Source: JAXLQL01 sp046331625
GTDB taxonomy: Bacteria > Acidobacteriota > Terriglobia > Bryobacterales > Bryobacteraceae
Length of the DNA stretch: 64,000 bases
Direction of reading: 5' to 3'
NCBI GenBank assembly: GCA_046331625.1
Contig: JAXLQL010000006.1
Span: 62,001-126,000, forward strand
Numbering within the stretch: position 1 is the stretch's first letter; each line of letters opens with the position of its first letter. Of this stretch, positions 51,721 to 59,229 are shown in pieces. The position numbers were made by a program, and so were the translations under genes. The notes beneath the pieces were generated by a model, which was not told where the DNA came from, made no database searches, and saw only the letters and a program-made list of their open reading frames with translations.

Positions 51721-51927
51721 GTGAAGTTTCGAGTCGTGCTCGAATTCGATCCGGAAGCTGGAAGCTACTCGGCTGTGTGCCCCGAATTACCTGGGTGCGC
51801 CTCCGCGGGCGACACCGAAGAGGAGGCCCGGGCCAACATTGAGGACGCGATCAAGCTTTACCTCGCCCCAACTTCGACGGTCAACTTGGCGGACAACGCG
51901 AAGTTGACCGAGGTAACGATTGGGTGA
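51721..51927 (+). CDS. hicB: HicB-family antitoxin
   Basis: A 68-residue protein from GTG 51721. The HicB ribonuclease-H-like half is clear: FRVVLEFDPEAGSYSAVCPELPGCASAGDTEEEARANIEDAIKLYL in outline, then a short tail without the usual DNA-binding helix. It neutralises HicA and lies before it, the less common B-A order. The frame's upstream extension to 51658 lacks support. Its stop overlaps the hicA start. Confidence 0.85.
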   Translation: MKFRVVLEFDPEAGSYSAVCPELPGCASAGDTEEEARANIEDAIKLYLAPTSTVNLADNAKLTEVTIG

Positions 51928-52144
51928 GCGCGGCCTGCCGCGAATGACTCCTGATGAAGTCATCGCGGTACTACGACGCAATGGGTTCTGGTTGACGGGT
52001 CAGAGCGGCAGTCACCAGAAATGGCGAAACAACGCCGGGAAGCAGGTCATCGTTGCCTATCACAAGGGCCGTGTGCTGCCACTCGGAACCATGAAGTCGA
52101 TCGTAGATGGCAGCGGCATTCCTCTGGCGCTCTGGGTTCGATGA
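51920..52144 (+). CDS. hicA: HicA-family mRNA interferase toxin
   Basis: A 74-residue protein. TTG 51920, overlapping hicB by 8 bp, is chosen since the family N-terminus (LPRMTPDEVIAVLRRNGF) then lies at the usual distance. The double-stranded-RNA-binding-like fold has the catalytic His in GQSGSHQKWR, followed by VIVAYHKGRVLPLGTMKSI. HicA cleaves mRNA when freed from HicB. Convergent with iscX, 4 bp apart. An ATG 8 codons in is a possible alternative start. Confidence 0.87.
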   Translation: MGERGLPRMTPDEVIAVLRRNGFWLTGQSGSHQKWRNNAGKQVIVAYHKGRVLPLGTMKSIVDGSGIPLALWVR

Positions 52145-52148
52145 GCGC

Positions 52149-52364
52149 CTACTGGTTGTCTTTCCACTCCTCGTACCACGCCATCTGGATCGCTTCGAGT
52201 TTCGCTTCGTTGCTCCGCGCCGGGTCGTCGTCGAAGTCCTCGAGCTCGGTGACCCACTTGTGCAGATCCGTGAAGCGGACCTTCAGCGGATCCACATCCG
52301 GGAACTTCTCGTAGAGTTCGATCCCGATGTCTTCGAAGTTGTCCCAAGAGAGTGCGTGCGGCAT
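52149..52364 (-). CDS. iscX: IscX-family iron-binding protein
   Basis: A 71-residue acidic protein matching IscX (YfhJ): LSWDNFEDIGIELYEKFPDVDPLKVRFTDLHKWV then EDFDDDPARSNEAKLEAIQMAWYEEW in outline. IscX binds ferrous iron and the cysteine desulfurase and tunes cluster assembly. Last gene of the isc operon, 9 bp after hscA. In E. coli a ferredoxin gene stands between hscA and iscX; here there is none. Confidence 0.92.
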   Translation of the reverse strand: MPHALSWDNFEDIGIELYEKFPDVDPLKVRFTDLHKWVTELEDFDDDPARSNEAKLEAIQMAWYEEWKDNQ

Positions 52365-52373
52365 GGTGGCCTC

Positions 52374-54224
52374 CTAGTCGATCTTGGTTCCCTGCAGCGC
52401 CTTGCCCACGGCCTCGTTCATGATCGTTTCGGCGAGGCCCATGGTGCGCTGGTTGAGTTGCTCGATTTTTTCGAGAATCAGATGGTAGTCGTCGTGATGG
52501 TAGACGACGATGAGCTCGTTGCGAGCCAGGTTGATGGCTTGGCGCTCTTCTTCGGGAAGCTCCCAGTAGAGGTCGTTGGCTTTCGCTTTCTCGGTGGCGG
52601 CCATGATCTTGTCGGCCTCGAGGCGCGCCTCGCGGACCAGGCGTTCGCGGAAGTCGTCTTCGGCCTTCTGCACCGACTCGAGAATCATCGACTCCACCTG
52701 CTCGTCGTTGAGCCCGTAGGAAGGCTTGACGTCGATCGAGTGTTCCAAGCCCGTGCGCAGGTCGCGGGCGCTCACGTTGAGGATGCCGTTGGCGTCAATC
52801 AGAAAGCGGACCTCGATTCGCGCCAGCCCGGCCTGCATCGGCGCGATGCCTTTGAGGTCGAAGCGGGCGAGGGACCGGCAATCCTTCACGAGTTCCCGCT
52901 CGCCTTGCACCACGTGGATCAGCACGTTGGTCTGGCCGTCGACTCCAGTGGTGAATTGCTCGGTGGCGGATGCGGGGATGGTCGAATTGCGATGGATGAT
53001 CTTCGAGACCAGCCCGCCCATGGTTTCGATTCCGAGCGAGAGCGGAGTGACGTCGAGCAGGAGTTGATCTTCCACCGATCCAGCGAGGATTCCCGCTTGG
53101 ACCGCCGCGCCCAGCGCGACCACTTTGTCGGGATCGAGTTCGGTATGCGGACGCGCACGGAACAGCCGCTCCACGGCGGCGCGCACGAGAGGTATGCGCG
53201 TGGATCCGCCGACGAGCACCACTTCGTCGATCATTTCAGGCGTCACCTTCGCGTCGGCCATGCACTGGCGGCAGGGGTCGAGCGTACGGTCCACTACGGG
53301 GGCGATGAGGCGTTCGAACACTTCGCGCGGGAGCTCGCGCCGGTAGGATTTACCACGGTAGTCGAGCGCGATGTGCGCCGCCGGAAGCGTCGACAAGGCG
53401 TGCTTGGCTTCGATCACGGCGCGGCGCAGAAGCTGCACGGCCTCGCCGTTCGCGGCGATGCTCTCGCCCCACTCGGACTGGATGTCCTCGAGCGCGATCT
53501 TGAGCAGCAGGTTGTCGATATCGTCGCCGCCGAGGTGCGTGTCGCCGCCCGTGGCGAGCACTTCGAAGATGCCGTCGTGGAGCTTGAGAATCGAGATATC
53601 GAAGGTGCCGCCGCCGAGATCGTAGACGGCGACGACGCCTTGCTTGCGCTTGTCGAGGCCGTAGGCGAGCGCCGCGGCGGTGGGTTCGTTCACCAGGCGG
53701 AGCACTTCGAGCCCGGCGATCTTGCCGGCGTCTTTGGTGGCTTGGCGCTGCGCGTCGTTGAAATAGGCGGGAACGGTGATGACCGCTTGCGTGATCTCCT
53801 CGCCGAGGTGCGCTTCGGCGTCATTCTTGAGTTGGCGGAGAATGTGCGCCGAGATCTCCGGGGGCGTGAAGACGCGATCGCCCAGCCGGAGGCGAATGAC
53901 GGACTCGCTTCCTTCAGCGATCCGAAATGGGAAGAGCTCGAGTTCGTGGGAGACGTCGGAGAGTCCCTTGCCCATTAGCCGCTTCACCGAATAAACGGTG
54001 CGCTCGGGGTGCGTGATGAGGGCGTCGCGGGCGGGGTTGCCGACGAGGATCTCGCCATCGCCGACAGAGACGATGCTCGGGACGATGGGATCGCCACCGG
54101 CGCCGGGAATCACCTTGGGTACGCCAGCGTCCATGTAGGCGGCCAGCGAATTGGTGGTGCCAAGGTCGATGCCGATGACGCGCTCGGGGCGGTCATTCCC
54201 GAAGTCAATTTGAAACGTGCCCAT
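52374..54224 (-). CDS. hscA: Fe-S assembly chaperone HscA (Hsp70 family)
   Basis: A 616-residue DnaK-like protein from ATG 54224. ATPase domain (1-385): VIGIDLGTTNSLAAYM, VITVPAYFNDAQRQATKDA, AVYDLGGGTFDISIL, VVLVGGSTRIPLVRAAV. The substrate-binding domain follows to about 520 and a helical lid to the end. HscA with HscB releases the cluster from IscU by binding its LPPVK motif, which the IscU here has. It starts inside hscB (20-bp overlap), showing coupling. Confidence 0.96.
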   Translation of the reverse strand: MGTFQIDFGNDRPERVIGIDLGTTNSLAAYMDAGVPKVIPGAGGDPIVPSIVSVGDGEILVGNPARDALITHPERTVYSVKRLMGKGLSDVSHELELFPFRIAEGSESVIRLRLGDRVFTPPEISAHILRQLKNDAEAHLGEEITQAVITVPAYFNDAQRQATKDAGKIAGLEVLRLVNEPTAAALAYGLDKRKQGVVAVYDLGGGTFDISILKLHDGIFEVLATGGDTHLGGDDIDNLLLKIALEDIQSEWGESIAANGEAVQLLRRAVIEAKHALSTLPAAHIALDYRGKSYRRELPREVFERLIAPVVDRTLDPCRQCMADAKVTPEMIDEVVLVGGSTRIPLVRAAVERLFRARPHTELDPDKVVALGAAVQAGILAGSVEDQLLLDVTPLSLGIETMGGLVSKIIHRNSTIPASATEQFTTGVDGQTNVLIHVVQGERELVKDCRSLARFDLKGIAPMQAGLARIEVRFLIDANGILNVSARDLRTGLEHSIDVKPSYGLNDEQVESMILESVQKAEDDFRERLVREARLEADKIMAATEKAKANDLYWELPEEERQAINLARNELIVVYHHDDYHLILEKIEQLNQRTMGLAETIMNEAVGKALQGTKID

Positions 54225-54768
54225 GTTGTCTTTCCGAGAGAGCCTGATCCACACTTCGGACCAGGTTGGCGATGTATTTGCGCCGGTTCAGGGAGCCGCG
54301 AATAGCCTGCAGGCTGTCGCGTGAGCGGCCGGTATCCCAGGAAGCGAATTGCCCGTCGAGGTCGCGATCGATCCTATCGAGCATTGCGGCGAAACCAGTG
54401 CGCGCCTGCTCGAGCGCCGGGCGAGCCGACTCATCGCCGGACCTCATCTCGTCGAGCGCCATGTTCAACTCGAACACTTCTTCGAGCAGTTCCGGCGGAA
54501 CGTCTTTGGTGCGTTGTTCGCCGATGTCGAAGCCTTCGCTCGAGAGCACGTACTCGGCGCGCGAGACCGGGTCTTTCAAGGTGCGAAACGCGTCGTTGAG
54601 TAACGCGGTGTTGTCGAGGGCCTGTTGCTGCTCGGCGGCGGACTTGCGCGCGAAGCGGTCCGGGTGCCATTGGCGGCTCAGCTCGTAGAACCGCTTCTGG
54701 AGAGCGGCGGAGTCGAGACGCAGTTTCGGTTCCAGGCCGAGGAACTCGAAGTAGGGAAGGGAAGCCAC
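54205..54768 (-). CDS. hscB: Fe-S assembly co-chaperone HscB
   Basis: A 187-residue J-protein. GTG 54768, 4 bp after the iscA stop, starts it at the family position (LPYFEFLGL); the ATG at 54816 would overlap iscA by 44 bp. The J-domain has the essential HPD in WHPDRF near 35-37, and the C-terminal helical domain (LELNMALDEM type, here VFELNMALDEMRSGDE) binds IscU. It stimulates HscA ATPase and delivers IscU. Confidence 0.92.
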   Translation of the reverse strand: MASLPYFEFLGLEPKLRLDSAALQKRFYELSRQWHPDRFARKSAAEQQQALDNTALLNDAFRTLKDPVSRAEYVLSSEGFDIGEQRTKDVPPELLEEVFELNMALDEMRSGDESARPALEQARTGFAAMLDRIDRDLDGQFASWDTGRSRDSLQAIRGSLNRRKYIANLVRSVDQALSERQHGHVSN

Positions 54769-54772
54769 CGGA

Positions 54773-55159
54773 TCAGGCGGAGAACGAAGTCCCGCAGCCA
54801 CAACTGCGCTGAGCATGCGGATTGTCGAAGGCGAAGCCCGATTGCAGGAGCGACTCTTTATAGTCGAGTGTCATGCCACTCAGAAAGATCATGCTCTTGG
54901 GGTCGACGAAAATCTGAACTCCGTCGAACTCGAAAACATGATCGTTTGCACGGGGTTTGGCGTCAAACTTGAACTGATAGCTCAACCCCGAGCAGCCGCC
55001 TCCCAGCACGCCGAGGCGCAGTCCGCCACCGGTCACGCCTTCACGGGCAAACGCAGCCTTTATCTTGGCCACGGCCTTGGGTGTGACCTGGATCTTGGAC
55101 TCGGGATTGCCGAGGACTTGGAGTGCGGGAGCGATCTGGGACTGGTCAGTTGCGGTCAT
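54773..55159 (-). CDS. iscA: A-type Fe-S carrier IscA
   Basis: A 128-residue protein from ATG 55159 (an in-frame TTG lies 6 bases ahead). The three cluster ligands of A-type carriers are present: Cys in GGGCSGLSY and the pair in SCGCGTSF at the C-terminus. It carries iron or a cluster between IscU and target proteins. It sits 2 bp after iscU. Confidence 0.95.
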   Translation of the reverse strand: MTATDQSQIAPALQVLGNPESKIQVTPKAVAKIKAAFAREGVTGGGLRLGVLGGGCSGLSYQFKFDAKPRANDHVFEFDGVQIFVDPKSMIFLSGMTLDYKESLLQSGFAFDNPHAQRSCGCGTSFSA

Positions 55160-55161
55160 GT

Positions 55162-55578
55162 TCAAACCTTGGCGGCGGCCTCGTCAGGAGTGGCGGCGCC
55201 GCGCTTGCCCTTGTAGTCGTTGATGGCGGCCTTGATGGCGTCCTCAGCGAGTACCGAGCAGTGGATCTTCACCGGAGGCAAGCTGAGCTCGTTGACGATG
55301 TCGGTGTTCTTGATGGCGAGCGCTTCGTCGACGGTCTTGCCCCTGAGCCATTCGGTGGCGAGGGACGAAGACGCGATGGCCGAGCCGCATCCGAACGTCT
55401 TGAACTTGGCTTCTTCAATGATGCCGGTGGCGTCATTGACGCGGACCTGGAGCTTCATGACGTCGCCGCACTCGGGCGCGCCGACGATGCCGGTACCCAC
55501 ATCGGGTGAACTCTTGTCGAGCGAACCGACGTTGCGAGGGTTGTTGTAGTGATCGAGAACCTTGTCGGAATAAGCCAT
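55162..55578 (-). CDS. iscU: Fe-S cluster scaffold IscU
   Basis: A 138-residue scaffold with all three cluster Cys: PECGDVMK, FGCGSAIASSS and KIHCSVLAEDA, plus the Asp of the first motif. The HscA recognition motif LPPVK directly precedes HCSVLAE. It assembles 2Fe-2S clusters with sulfur from IscS. The tail (RGAATPDEAAAKV) is lineage-specific. It starts 28 bp after iscS. Confidence 0.97.
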   Translation of the reverse strand: MAYSDKVLDHYNNPRNVGSLDKSSPDVGTGIVGAPECGDVMKLQVRVNDATGIIEEAKFKTFGCGSAIASSSLATEWLRGKTVDEALAIKNTDIVNELSLPPVKIHCSVLAEDAIKAAINDYKGKRGAATPDEAAAKV

Positions 55579-55606
55579 GAGTTTCTCTCCTTGTCAGTGG
55601 GCGGGG

Positions 55607-56821
55607 TCAGTGAGCGGTCCACTGGACCTTGGTTAGATCGATGCCTTCTTTCACCATCTCGTAGAGCGGGGAAAGCTCGCGGAGTTTGCGAACCACCGAG
55701 ATTACCTTCTCGGCCACGTAGTCGACTTCTTCCTCGGTGTTGAAGCGGCCGATGCCGAAGCGAATGGAGCTGTGAGCGAGGTCGTCACCGGCGCCGAGCG
55801 CCTTGAGCACGTAGCTCGGTTCGAGGGTGGCCGAAGTGCAAGCCGAGCCACTCGATACCGCTACGTCATTGATGCCCATCAGCAGGGACTCACCTTCCAC
55901 GTAGGCGAAGCTGATGTTGAGATTGTTCGGGAGGCGATGGTCGAGCGAGCCATTGACGAAAGTTTCGTCGAGCGCGTCTAGCAGTTTGTTCTTGAGCTTG
56001 TCGCGCAGGAACGACGAACGGCGTATCTCCTCGGCCATCTCGGCCTGCGCGATGGCGCAGGCTTCGCCGAGTCCGACGATGCCGGGGACGTTGAGCGTAC
56101 CGGAGCGCATGCCGCGTTCATGACCGCCGCCATCCATCTGCGCGGTGAGTTGCACGCGGGGCTGCTTTCGTCGCACGTAGAGAGCGCCGACGCCCTTGGG
56201 TCCATAGACTTTGTGGGCGCTGAGCGACATGAGGTCGACGTTGTCGGCGATGACGTTCACGGGGATCTTGCCGGCAGCCTGTGCCGCGTCGGTATGGAGC
56301 AGCACGCCGCGCTCTTTGCACATCTTGCCGATCTGAGCGATGGGCTGGATGACGCCAATCTCGTTGTTGGCATACATCACGCTGACGAGGATCGTCTTGT
56401 CGGTGATGGCATCGCGCAGCATGTCGAGATCGACGAGGCCGTCTTGCTTCACGGGAAGAAACGTGATGCGGCAGCCCTTCTTCTCTAAGTGCTTGGCGGT
56501 ATCGAGCACGCACTTGTGCTCGGTGGCGACGGTGATGATGTGGTTGCCTCGTTCGGCATACATCTCGGCCACGCCCTTGAGCGCGAGGTTGTTCGATTCG
56601 GTGGCGCCGCTGGTAAAGACGATCTCTTTCGAGTTGGCGCCGATCAACTTCGCGATCTGTTGGCGGGCTTTCTCCACGGCTTCTTCGGCAACCCAACCGA
56701 ATGAGTGATTGCGGCTGGCGGCGTTGCCGAAGTTCTCGCGAAAAAACGGAAGCATGGCGTCCAGCACGCGCGGATCAACCGGCGTGGTGGCGTGGTTATC
56801 CATGTAGATCGGGAGCTTCAT
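55607..56821 (-). CDS. iscS: Cysteine desulfurase IscS
   Basis: A 404-residue PLP enzyme from ATG 56821, which overlaps the iscR stop (ATGA). It has MDNHATTPVDPRVLDAM at the start, the PLP region TEHKCVLDTAK, HTDAAQAAGKI, the Schiff-base Lys in SLSAHKVYGPKG, and the catalytic mobile-loop Cys in SSGSACTSA. It removes sulfur from cysteine for cluster and thionucleoside synthesis. Second gene of the isc operon. Confidence 0.97.
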   Translation of the reverse strand: MKLPIYMDNHATTPVDPRVLDAMLPFFRENFGNAASRNHSFGWVAEEAVEKARQQIAKLIGANSKEIVFTSGATESNNLALKGVAEMYAERGNHIITVATEHKCVLDTAKHLEKKGCRITFLPVKQDGLVDLDMLRDAITDKTILVSVMYANNEIGVIQPIAQIGKMCKERGVLLHTDAAQAAGKIPVNVIADNVDLMSLSAHKVYGPKGVGALYVRRKQPRVQLTAQMDGGGHERGMRSGTLNVPGIVGLGEACAIAQAEMAEEIRRSSFLRDKLKNKLLDALDETFVNGSLDHRLPNNLNISFAYVEGESLLMGINDVAVSSGSACTSATLEPSYVLKALGAGDDLAHSSIRFGIGRFNTEEEVDYVAEKVISVVRKLRELSPLYEMVKEGIDLTKVQWTAH

Positions 56822-57297
56822 AGCGTTTGGGTCCTTTCGCCGGCCGCGCCGAGGATGGGCCACACAGTTTGGATGGGGCGGGGCAGTTCGGGCAGATCGG
56901 TCGACAGGTCGAATATGGAGATGTCGGCCAGGAGCTTGAGGATTCCTTCGTGCACCTTCCGAAGCGGCTCCTTCACCGTGCAGGTGGCGTTCTGGTCACA
57001 CTCACGACCCGCGTGGAAACACGAGGCCAGGAAGACGGGGCCGTCAATAGCGGTGATCACTTCGAGGGTGCTGATGGTGCGCGGATCGCGCGAAAGACGG
57101 TAGCCACCGCTGGCGCCTTGTTCGGATACGAGGAAGCCGGTCTTGGAAAGGCTCTGCAGGACCTTGGAGAGCAGGGGCAGGGGAATGTGATAGGCCTCGG
57201 CGATCTCCTTGGCCGTGGCCGCACTTTCCCGGGGCACCACGGCGAGGTGGCGGAGGGCAATCAACCCGTAGTCCGACTTTTTTGTAAGCTTCAGCAC
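56818..57297 (-). CDS. iscR: IscR-like Rrf2-family Fe-S regulator
   Basis: A 159-residue protein from GTG 57297, which gives the family N-terminus LKLTKKSDYGLIALRHLA; the frame to 57378 is upstream of the probable transcription start. Winged helix 1-65, with SEQGASGGYRLSR, then three Cys spaced C-x6-C-x5-C (ASCFHAGRECDQNATC) that can bind a cluster; E. coli IscR has C-x5-C-x5-C. It represses isc when clusters are abundant. IscR-type palindromes lie at its own promoter. Confidence 0.9.
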   Translation of the reverse strand: MLKLTKKSDYGLIALRHLAVVPRESAATAKEIAEAYHIPLPLLSKVLQSLSKTGFLVSEQGASGGYRLSRDPRTISTLEVITAIDGPVFLASCFHAGRECDQNATCTVKEPLRKVHEGILKLLADISIFDLSTDLPELPRPIQTVWPILGAAGERTQTL

Positions 57298-57313
57298 AGT
57301 GCGGTCAATCTCC

Positions 57314-57338
57314 GACTGTTTCAGTCCTAAATCGACTG
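57314..57338 (-). promoter_or_regulatory. IscR-type operators at iscR promoter
   Basis: GACTGTTTCAGTC (57314-57326) fits the type-1 IscR core GACTRWWWYAGTC at all 13 positions. It overlaps CAGTCCTAAATCGACTG (57322-57338), a second inverted repeat covering the -10 box. The sites lie 17 bases upstream of the iscR start codon, at or just after the predicted transcription start near 57328. Confidence 0.75.
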
Positions 57339-57363
57339 TACCACAAGGGTCTGCCGTTGGCAA
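57335..57363 (-). promoter_or_regulatory. isc operon promoter
   Basis: On the minus strand: -35 TTGCCA (57363-57358), a 17-base spacer and -10 TACAGT (57340-57335). Predicted start about 57328. Confidence 0.5.
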
Positions 57364-57386
57364 CTGTTGTCGTTTCACGGAGTTAA

Positions 57387-57410
57387 ATCCAGACTAGATT
57401 TGTCTTGGAT
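57387..57410. promoter_or_regulatory. Distal IscR-like palindrome
   Basis: Arms ATCCAGAC and GTCTTGGAT flank TAGATTT, with one bulged base. Its core GACTAGATTTGTC matches the type-1 IscR core at 11 of 13 positions. It lies about 60-80 bp upstream of the predicted isc start and also about 70 bp upstream of the divergent gene. Confidence 0.5.
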
Positions 57411-57478
57411 GCTATCGAACGGGGAAATTTTGGGGTTGAACGGCACCCAGCCGCGCGGAACGTGCGAGAATCCCAGAC

Positions 57479-58234
57479 ATGGGTATCCATATCAGCTACT
57501 CGGGATCCCTTGATGATCCCGCTCGTCTGGAGGATGCGCTGGCCATGGTTCGGGAGTTCTGCGGGAAGGTCGAATGGGAGTGCATCGACCACAGCGAACA
57601 GATTTCCGGCGTCGTCCTTATCGAAGAAGAGGACTGGGAAAAACCTCGGTCTCGGAAGTCCAAGAAGGAACGTGAAGAAGAGGAGGAGGAAGAGGACGAA
57701 CCTTGGCCTGAAGACGCGGGCTCGCTGCAAATCCGGATCAGTAAGAAGAAACCGCCGCCACTGATCGAGGACGAGTTGCGCGGACTGTACGTGCAGGTAC
57801 CTGACAGCGAGACGCTGATTCTGTTGTTCAACCGCAGTGGCAGGCTGCGATACTACCACGAGGTGCCTGCCAAGATCATACGGAACGCGATCGCTGGGGC
57901 AACGCACTACATGGGATACCAGAACAACATCAAGACGGGTGGCGTGCTACCGCACGTCGGCGTGTGTGCGGTGCTGAAAATGTTGAAGGCACGCTTCATG
58001 AAGAACTTGAAAGTAACTGACAAAACAGGCTTTTACAAGACCGGAAACATGGAAGCTCTCGAGCGCGATCACATGGTGATGGGGCTCTTCACAGGCATGA
58101 TGAAGCGGAGCTCGCTGTTCCTGGAAAAGATCCTCGAGGCTGCAGGGGTGCCCAAGGGGGCCAAGATTACGGTGCTCGATAACAAGATCTCGACGCCGGC
58201 CAAGTCGAAGGCTAGGCGGCAGACGGTGCACTGA
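57479..58234 (+). CDS. Protein of unknown function with acidic linker
   Basis: A 251-residue soluble protein. The N-terminal half (MGIHISYSGSLDDPARLEDALAMV start) leads into a highly charged stretch at about 55-80 (KKEREEEEEEEDEPWPED), then a second domain of about 165 residues with LRGLYVQVPDSETLILLFN and HYMGYQNNIKTGG blocks and a basic tail. It diverges from iscR and shares the intergenic operators, so cluster status could affect it. I do not recognise the family. Confidence 0.65.
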   Translation: MGIHISYSGSLDDPARLEDALAMVREFCGKVEWECIDHSEQISGVVLIEEEDWEKPRSRKSKKEREEEEEEEDEPWPEDAGSLQIRISKKKPPPLIEDELRGLYVQVPDSETLILLFNRSGRLRYYHEVPAKIIRNAIAGATHYMGYQNNIKTGGVLPHVGVCAVLKMLKARFMKNLKVTDKTGFYKTGNMEALERDHMVMGLFTGMMKRSSLFLEKILEAAGVPKGAKITVLDNKISTPAKSKARRQTVH

Positions 58235-58558
58235 GGCGGCATGGAAAGCAACGACGCAAGCGATGCCGGTGCGGCAAAGCGCGACCGGGCCGAAGCAGGC
58301 GACGAGGTTGTCGATGACGATCTCCTCGAGTTGTGGGAGTTGCGCGACGGGCACCGCGATTGGGCTCGGCACGGGCACTGCTGAGTAGGCCTCTCCAATT
58401 CTCGCCGCTCTCCAATTTGACATAATATGTGTTATCGGAAATCAAGGACGAAAATGAGCCCCAGGGGCCTACTACGTGCACCTCGGCTGCCCTTCGCGGA
58501 AGCGTTCGCGAACCACCGCGTCATTGCTCCGGGAGATCACTTGGGGCCATTGGGCCGT
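58235..58558. other. Gap without clear gene
   Basis: A convergent gap of 324 bp. It contains one 47-codon frame without a ribosome site (58241-58384) and an AT-richer patch near 58420 (CATAATATG). No REP-like copy and no terminator were found. Confidence 0.4.
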
Positions 58559-59053
58559 TCAAACGAGCGGTTCTTTTTTCAAGGGTTTCGGCTGCTGGCT
58601 CTCCTGCGCCTTGCGGATGTCATCGGCATCCACAAGATCACGAGGACGGCCCGCCGCCAGTTTCGACGCGATGAGATCGCCGGCGGATATGAAGTGCGCC
58701 TTCAGACCAGTTCCCGGATCAATCACAGCCTCAACGCGCCTTTCCCATGCCTCATCAAAATCCACACCGGGAACGTTGGGCAAAATGTCAAAACCACGCG
58801 GATCGCGCCCGAAGCGAAAGAAGCTGTTCCGGTCCTCAAAGTCTTCCGGGCGTATGCCTTGGAGCGGCGCTCCAAACGCGGCCAATGCGGCGTAGGTCGC
58901 TTGGGCGTTAGCGGGGCCGGATTGAATGAACAAGTCAAGGTCTTTCGTGAAGCGTGGCTGCGAGTGAAAGGTCACCGCGACCCCTCCGACGATCAGGTAC
59001 CTAACGCCATGGGACTGGAAGGCGGACAAAAGGTCTTTGTAGTCTTGGTACAT
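58559..59053 (-). CDS. Nucleotidyltransferase-fold protein (possible toxin)
   Basis: A 164-residue protein from ATG 59053. The nucleotidyltransferase signature is VRYLIVGGVAVTFHSQP followed by TKDLDLFI (GG near 20 and DxD near 36-38). Then comes AHFISAGDLIASKLAAGRPRDLVDADDI, the usual C-terminal block of AbiEii/DUF6036-type proteins. Such proteins act as toxins that modify RNA ends or proteins. It overlaps a 72-codon partner by 53 bp, typical of a two-gene toxin-antitoxin unit. Confidence 0.75.
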   Translation of the reverse strand: MYQDYKDLLSAFQSHGVRYLIVGGVAVTFHSQPRFTKDLDLFIQSGPANAQATYAALAAFGAPLQGIRPEDFEDRNSFFRFGRDPRGFDILPNVPGVDFDEAWERRVEAVIDPGTGLKAHFISAGDLIASKLAAGRPRDLVDADDIRKAQESQQPKPLKKEPLV

Positions 59054-59219
59054 CCGGCTCGATCTCCCAACCCTTGAGTCTGTAGGCAAACTCAATCATT
59101 TCGTCCAGCGCGTCCAAGCGTTCGTGAGCCGGGCGGCTTTGCCAGTAGCGGTACTCGTCGGCCTTCATCTCGTCGAAGTCCGTGTAGCGGCGAACGGTCA
59201 TGTCCGTGCGTTTTGCCAT
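59001..59219 (-). CDS. Small partner of nucleotidyltransferase (possible antitoxin)
   Basis: A 72-residue protein from ATG 59219 (MAKRTDMTVRRYTDFDEMKADEYRYWQ start). Acidic and helix-rich, it keeps the pattern YWQSRPAHERLDALDEMIEFAYRLKG often seen before AbiEii-like genes. Its C-terminal 17 codons overlap the toxin gene in another frame. No DNA-binding motif visible. Confidence 0.6.
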   Translation of the reverse strand: MAKRTDMTVRRYTDFDEMKADEYRYWQSRPAHERLDALDEMIEFAYRLKGWEIEPDVPRLQRPFVRLPVPWR

Positions 59220-59229
59220 GGGTCGGGAT

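Noticed and set aside
52107..53978. 623-codon plus-strand frame
   Set aside because: Antisense to hscA over almost its full length; explained by codon bias of a conserved gene.
58241..58384. 47-codon frame MESNDASDAGAAKRD...
   Set aside because: Starts with no ribosome site just after the preceding gene, overlaps nothing informative and has no motif.
58427..59077. 216-codon plus-strand frame
   Set aside because: Antisense to the nucleotidyltransferase gene.
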